Source of the DNA: an uncultured Muribaculaceae bacterium | GTDB taxonomy: Bacteria; Bacteroidota; Bacteroidia; Bacteroidales; Muribaculaceae | Direction: 5' to 3' | DNA length: 64,000 nt | NCBI GenBank assembly: GCA_910583525.1 | Contig: CAJTXL010000014.1 | Span: 13,448-77,447, forward strand | In this document: positions 60,114 through 64,000 of the stretch, piece by piece | Numbering within the stretch: position 1 is the first letter of the stretch | How the letters are laid out: each line of letters begins with the position of its first letter | Translations under genes and position numbers: made by a program | The notes under the pieces: generated by a model | Seen by the model: the letters and a program-made list of their open reading frames with translations, nothing else | What the model was told of the DNA's origin: nothing | Databases searched by the model: none

Positions 60114-62444
60114 TTATAAGAGTGACGGGGCCGGCAGGTAGATGCCGAATGCCAGCCCGACGTTGAGGTGCGACTGAGAAGTGCAATAGTTGCAGTATCC
60201 GCTTAGTGTCGCAAAAGGCAGTTTGAATACAATGTCGAGTTCGCCGAAAAATTCAGCGCTCGCAAACCAGCGCCCGTGCCGCGCTATACCTTGGCTGTCT
60301 TCGAGTATGCGGCGCATAGGTATGAATGCGCTGGCCGACAGCCGTGCTGATAGTTTGTCGTTGTATTTGTATACAGGTACGGCACCGACGGCAACGAAGC
60401 TGTTCGCGCGGAGTTTGGGGTCGAATACATTGTGCGACGCCGGAGTGGGCGTGTAGGCCGTTGCTGCGCTGATGGAAGAGTAGTAGTCTTTGAAAAGCTT
60501 TCGGGTGCTTGCTACGGCCTGGCCTTCAAGCCCGAGTGCCCAATGTTTGTGCAGGCTGAAGTATTCCTTGATGTTGATGTCGAGCTGTCCCCACATCAGA
60601 TGTCCGCGTTCGTTTTGCAGCTGCGGTGCCTGCATGGGCTTGTATATATCTGATTTGCCGAAGAAGAATGATGCTTTGGCGGTGCGACCGTAGCCTGATG
60701 TCGGGAAATTTGTGTCGTCGAGCGTATAGGAGCTGTAGGCTACAGAAGCTTTCCCGAGCGTGAGTTTCAGCCTGTCGCGGCCGGCTTCGTAGCTCGACAG
60801 ACTGTTGCTTTGGTAAAATGTGTTTTTTACGGCACCTCCCGATATGCTCGTTTCCACTTCGCCGGTGCGTCCGGCCGCCATGGCCCAGCCAAGGCTGCCG
60901 AAATATTGGTGGTTGGTTACGAACGTAGGCTCGTTGTCTTCATAAAAAAGTTTCTCGCTCTCGTAATACTTGTTGCGTGAAGCGACGGCAAGTACTCTGA
61001 AGGCCGACGGTACTTTGGTCGGTATGTTCAGATTGGCACGGAATACTCCGGCAAGATAGCTTTGCCCTATCCATGCTTCGACGTTGGCGCTTATTGAACT
61101 GAAACTCAGTGAAGAATAGCCTGCGCGCACATACAGGTAGCTGTTGTTGCTCGATGTGATGTATCCGCCGAAGCCCATGGAGAATTTTTTCTTTATCTGT
61201 GCATCGAGACTCAAGGCGAACATCGACGGCGACATGCTGTCGAGCGTAGCCGTCGGCGTGAGGCTATTGATTTTTCCGGAGCCGAATGCACGGTAGAATG
61301 CAAGCCGGGCCTGGTCGGCACCAATGGTGTCGGTGCCTTTCTCGGGCTTGAACAGATATTCGAGATATTCGTTTTGGGCTTTGTTGCCCCCTGTGGCTGT
61401 CACTTTGTTGAAGCGAAGAGGTGGTGTAAGTTTTTTGAATGATGCACGACGCTTGGCGACATCTTCAGGGGCGATGCGCGCATGAATGCGTTTTTTGATG
61501 GAATCCATCATGGATATTGCCTGCTCGTAGCCTATTTGATAGATTTGTGTCGCTTTTTCAAAGTCGAGGAGGCTGAATTCGTCGAGCTTTACTCTGATTT
61601 TCGTCCCTTTCGATGTCGGCACCGAGTAGCTTTGTGGCTGCATTACCAGCAACTCCAATTGGTCTATAAATGAGTTAGGCTCGTCTTTCGAAGATGACGA
61701 TACATCGACTCCTATCATTGTCGAGGGCGCAAAATCGCTCTCCATGACATTTACGGGAAAGTTGTCGTAAATCCCCCCGTCGTAAAGTATGTCGCCGTCG
61801 ACCTCTACGGCCTGGAAGACCAACGGAAAACTCATCGACGAGCGTACGGCCATGCCAAGGTCGCCCTTGCTCCATACCTTTTTGCGCCTGAGGCTCGCAT
61901 TCGATGCCACACAGCGGTACGGTACGAACAGACAGTCGAAATCGCCTTTGCACTGTGCCGTGTAAGGGCTGAATATCTCCATAAAGCCGTAGGCCATGGG
62001 GGTGGGCGGTATAAGTGACTGGGGCGCGAAAATTTTGCTCTCTTGAGTAGGGTCGCTTCCGCCGAAAGATACCGAGAACATTTGGGGCGAAGACGCCTCC
62101 CGTGAGAAATAGTACGAGAATTCAGGGTCTATTCTGCCGGTAGACATCGATGCGAAATACTGCGATGTTATCAATGTCATCATCTCGTCAGGAGTATAAC
62201 CGCAGGCGTACAGTCCTCCGATTATCGCACCCATCGATGTGCCTGTGATGTAGTCGATAGGGATGCCGTTCTCTTCGAGGGCTTTTATCACTCCGACATG
62301 GGCGATGCCTTTGGCACCTCCTCCGCTCAAAACAAGGCCTACCGACTGTTTGTCTCCTTGTGCCGCCACATGCGGCACAAGGAGTACAGTCAGAAGAGAT
62401 AATAACGAAAGAATAAAGCACTTTTTAGCCTTCATGGCTCGCAT
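60114..62444 (-). CDS. Patatin-like phospholipase with outer-membrane barrel (PlpD-like)
   Basis: A 776-residue exported protein. Signal peptide (about 4-29). Patatin domain (about 33-240) with the oxyanion loop SGGGAKGIAHVG, the nucleophile Ser 70 in GTSMG and the catalytic Asp (about 217) in YDGGIYDNFP. A POTRA-like part (about 310-365) and a C-terminal surface-antigen-type barrel (about 400-776, ending LAFGIYLPAPSLL) follow. This is the type Vd/PlpD arrangement, in which the barrel carries a lipase to or across the outer membrane. It heads the run patatin-proC-ssb-peptidase-ribD; no strong promoter is visible. Confidence 0.93.
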   Translation of the reverse strand: MRAMKAKKCFILSLLSLLTVLLVPHVAAQGDKQSVGLVLSGGGAKGIAHVGVIKALEENGIPIDYITGTSMGAIIGGLYACGYTPDEMMTLITSQYFASMSTGRIDPEFSYYFSREASSPQMFSVSFGGSDPTQESKIFAPQSLIPPTPMAYGFMEIFSPYTAQCKGDFDCLFVPYRCVASNASLRRKKVWSKGDLGMAVRSSMSFPLVFQAVEVDGDILYDGGIYDNFPVNVMESDFAPSTMIGVDVSSSSKDEPNSFIDQLELLVMQPQSYSVPTSKGTKIRVKLDEFSLLDFEKATQIYQIGYEQAISMMDSIKKRIHARIAPEDVAKRRASFKKLTPPLRFNKVTATGGNKAQNEYLEYLFKPEKGTDTIGADQARLAFYRAFGSGKINSLTPTATLDSMSPSMFALSLDAQIKKKFSMGFGGYITSSNNSYLYVRAGYSSLSFSSISANVEAWIGQSYLAGVFRANLNIPTKVPSAFRVLAVASRNKYYESEKLFYEDNEPTFVTNHQYFGSLGWAMAAGRTGEVETSISGGAVKNTFYQSNSLSSYEAGRDRLKLTLGKASVAYSSYTLDDTNFPTSGYGRTAKASFFFGKSDIYKPMQAPQLQNERGHLMWGQLDINIKEYFSLHKHWALGLEGQAVASTRKLFKDYYSSISAATAYTPTPASHNVFDPKLRANSFVAVGAVPVYKYNDKLSARLSASAFIPMRRILEDSQGIARHGRWFASAEFFGELDIVFKLPFATLSGYCNYCTSQSHLNVGLAFGIYLPAPSLL

Positions 62445-62504
62445 AGATGAATAGTTGAAAAATGGCTTGCAATTATAACATCTTCGGTCAAGCCAAAGTT
62501 TAGG

Positions 62505-62535
62505 ATGGTGTTTAATAATATATGTTAAACACCAT
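62505..62535 (-). terminator. Hairpin between serB and the patatin gene
   Basis: ATGGTGTTTAA (62505-62515) and TTAAACACCAT (62525-62535) form a perfect 11-bp stem with a nine-base loop, 17 bases after the serB stop. No T-run follows in the minus direction, so it may act by another mode or as an mRNA end stabiliser. Confidence 0.55.
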
Positions 62536-62551
62536 CTTTGCCTATGGTTTC

Positions 62552-63772
62552 TTATGTTGTAATGAAACTGTCTTTGAAGCCTAAGAAATAGAGTACGCCG
62601 TCGAGGCCTATGGTCGATATCGACTGCCGTGCTGTCTGTTTCACTTTGGGCTTGGCATGGAAAGCTATGCCGAGGCCGGCGGTCGAAAGCATCGGAAGGT
62701 CGTTGGCGCCGTCGCCGACGGCTATTGTCTGGGCTATGTTGATGTTCTCGACCTGGGCAATTATCCGCAGCAGTTCTGCCTTGCGTTTGCCGTCGACGAT
62801 GTCGCCGAGATGCCGGCCGGTGAGTTTGCCGTCGACAATCTCAAGTTCGTTGGCATATACGTAGTCGAAACCGAATTTCTGTTTCAGATAATTACCGAAG
62901 TATGTGAAGCCGCCCGACAATATCGCGGTCTTGTAGCCGGTCCGTTTCAGTACCTGCATCATGCGTTCGACACCCTCGGTGATGGGCAGGTTTTCCGCGA
63001 TTTCCTGCATGACGCTTTCGTCAAGTCCTTTGAGAAGGCTTACTCGGCGCTTGAAGCTTTCGGTGAAATCTATTTCGCCGCGCATGGCCGACTCCGTTAT
63101 CGCTTTGACCTCATCGCCGACGCCGGCACGCATGGCAAGTTCGTCTATCACCTCAGTCTCTATCAGCGTCGAATCCATATCGAAGCATATCAGACGGCGG
63201 CAGCGGCGGAACACATTGTCTTCCTGGAGCGATATGTCGAACTCGTCCTCCTGCGAAATCTGTAGGAATCTCCGGCGCATTGCGTCGACATCGATAGGGT
63301 TGCCGCGGACTGAGAACTCGACGCATGACTTTGCCCTCGGCTCTTCGTCGGCTCCAAGAGGCATGCGCCCCGTGAGACGCTGTATGCCGTCGATGTTCAG
63401 TTCCTGTCGTGCAATCTCTTCTGTGACAAGCGCTATGTGGCGTGCCGTAAGCTGACGGCCCAGTATGGTGATAATCCATCGGTTCTTGCCCTGACGCGAT
63501 ACCCATGCTTCATAATCCTCAATCGACACAGGAGAAAAACGTATCTTCACCGACAGCTCATAGCATTTGAACAGCAAATCTTTCATTATGTCGCCCGAAC
63601 GCTCCGAAGTAGTCCTGAAAAGAATGCCTAACGACAAGGAGTGGTGTATGTCTGCTTGGCCGATGTCAAGAATTTGCGCCTCGTGCCGGGCAAGTATTTC
63701 GGTAAGAGCCGATGTCACTCCCGGACGGTCGGCTCCTGTTATGTTGATGAGTATTAATTCTATATTCTCCAT
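62552..63772 (-). CDS. serB: Phosphoserine phosphatase with ACT domains
   Basis: Final step of serine synthesis: hydrolysis of phosphoserine. At 406 residues it has two N-terminal ACT-type regulatory domains (about 5-80 and 95-175; LINITGADRPGVTSALTEILA, IITILGRQLTARHIALVTEEIA) and a HAD domain (about 190-400). The catalytic Asp is in CFDMDSTLIETE (about residue 196), with LSGGFTYFG and AVGDGANDLPML. The ACT domains suggest feedback by serine. A -7 element is 83 bases upstream. Confidence 0.95.
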   Translation of the reverse strand: MENIELILINITGADRPGVTSALTEILARHEAQILDIGQADIHHSLSLGILFRTTSERSGDIMKDLLFKCYELSVKIRFSPVSIEDYEAWVSRQGKNRWIITILGRQLTARHIALVTEEIARQELNIDGIQRLTGRMPLGADEEPRAKSCVEFSVRGNPIDVDAMRRRFLQISQEDEFDISLQEDNVFRRCRRLICFDMDSTLIETEVIDELAMRAGVGDEVKAITESAMRGEIDFTESFKRRVSLLKGLDESVMQEIAENLPITEGVERMMQVLKRTGYKTAILSGGFTYFGNYLKQKFGFDYVYANELEIVDGKLTGRHLGDIVDGKRKAELLRIIAQVENINIAQTIAVGDGANDLPMLSTAGLGIAFHAKPKVKQTARQSISTIGLDGVLYFLGFKDSFITT

Positions 63773-64000
63773 CGTGTTGTCAGCTATGTTGTTAAATCTG
63801 TGGTGATTTGAACTTTGTGATTGACTGTTTCAAATCGCCTGTTTACATATTATGCAAAATTAAGATTTATCATCGGATTAGTTAGTGTGATAGACAATAG
63901 GAAGGTGTTAAAAAATGTTTATGGAAATTCGGCGCAGCTTTGGTAACAGGGCAACCGCATCAGAATCCATAATTTTTTAGAAGTGTTATCAAATATTGTG
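63773..64000. other. Region upstream of serB
   Basis: 228 bases without a full gene. The minus-strand -7 element TAATTTTG (plus CAAAATTA 63855-63862) probably belongs to serB, giving a leader of about 79 bases. Beyond it lies a GC-richer block (63930-63968) in AT-rich surroundings that encodes only a 20-codon minus-strand frame (63908-63970). It has part of a tRNA-like D-arm look but no T-arm. Confidence 0.5.

Noticed and set aside
63930..64000. Possible tRNA at the right edge
   Set aside because: A D-arm-like piece is visible, but there is no anticodon stem pairing, no GTTCGA T-loop and no matching acceptor within the following bases.
1..64000. CRISPR arrays, retroelements, toxin-antitoxin pairs, phage or conjugation genes
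   Set aside because: I looked for regular spaced repeats, reverse transcriptase, recombinase, relaxase and small paired genes on both strands and found none. The gene-free stretches are short and explained by promoters and terminators.

Overview
The window looks like a chromosomal segment of a gut Bacteroidales bacterium, most likely from the Muribaculaceae/Bacteroidaceae side of the order. The evidence is a SusC/SusD pair with glycan lipoproteins, many protein families typical of Bacteroidetes (DUF4491, DUF4831, DUF6377, DUF6242, OstA-like, duplicated OmpH/Skp behind BamA), promoters of the TTTG-N18-20-TAnnTTTG type instead of -35/-10 boxes, and almost no Shine-Dalgarno sequences. I see no rRNA, tRNA, CRISPR array, prophage or insertion sequence. 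Taxonomy is inferred from gene content only.

Layout. 1-10 kb: an acyl-CoA synthetase cut by the window edge, a small DUF4491 membrane protein, then a leftward run dnaE-trxA-nnr-DUF4831-TPR-rRNA/tRNA methyltransferase. 10-19 kb: a family-2 glycosyltransferase facing a second leftward run surA-ostA-acyltransferase-metallophosphoesterase-tex-folK (envelope assembly plus housekeeping). 19-24 kb: rightward gyrB, then rnr-folB. 24-26.5 kb: a solitary Wza-like export lipoprotein, then ilvE coupled to an HD-domain protein (leftward).

26.6-42.5 kb is the accessory centre: a polysaccharide utilisation locus, probably for beta-1,3-type glucan. It has a DUF6377 membrane regulator, SusC, SusD, a surface glycan-binding lipoprotein with a duplicated C-terminal module, a BACON-GH16 endoglucanase lipoprotein, a GH5 lipoprotein and two GH3 beta-glucosidases. 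Lipoprotein signals suggest that SusD, the binding protein and GH16 work at the cell surface, SusC imports the oligosaccharides, and GH5 and GH3 finish in the periplasm. The glycosidases form their own transcription unit, with a terminator before it and a near-leaderless promoter. An outer-membrane barrel protein and an unusual beta-helix/esterase protein follow.

44.6-49.9 kb: a methylmalonyl-CoA decarboxylase sodium-pump operon (mce-mmdA-OadG-biotin carrier-mmdB) of the succinate-propionate pathway, with an Lrp/AsnC regulator upstream. 50-57 kb: DUF6242-DUF6089-uppS-bamA-skp-skp, an envelope assembly operon. 57-62.5 kb: patatin/barrel phospholipase-proC-ssb-zinc peptidase-ribD. 62.5-64 kb: serB and a 228-base upstream region with a small conserved-looking element.

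Most of the window is ordinary core chromosome. I found no convincing undescribed defence or mobile system. The parts most worth a second look are the glucan locus with its duplicated binding module and embedded REP-like repeat, the beta-helix/esterase fusion, the lamin-tail/OadG fusion, the degenerate epimerase half of Nnr, and a set of promoters placed directly against start codons.
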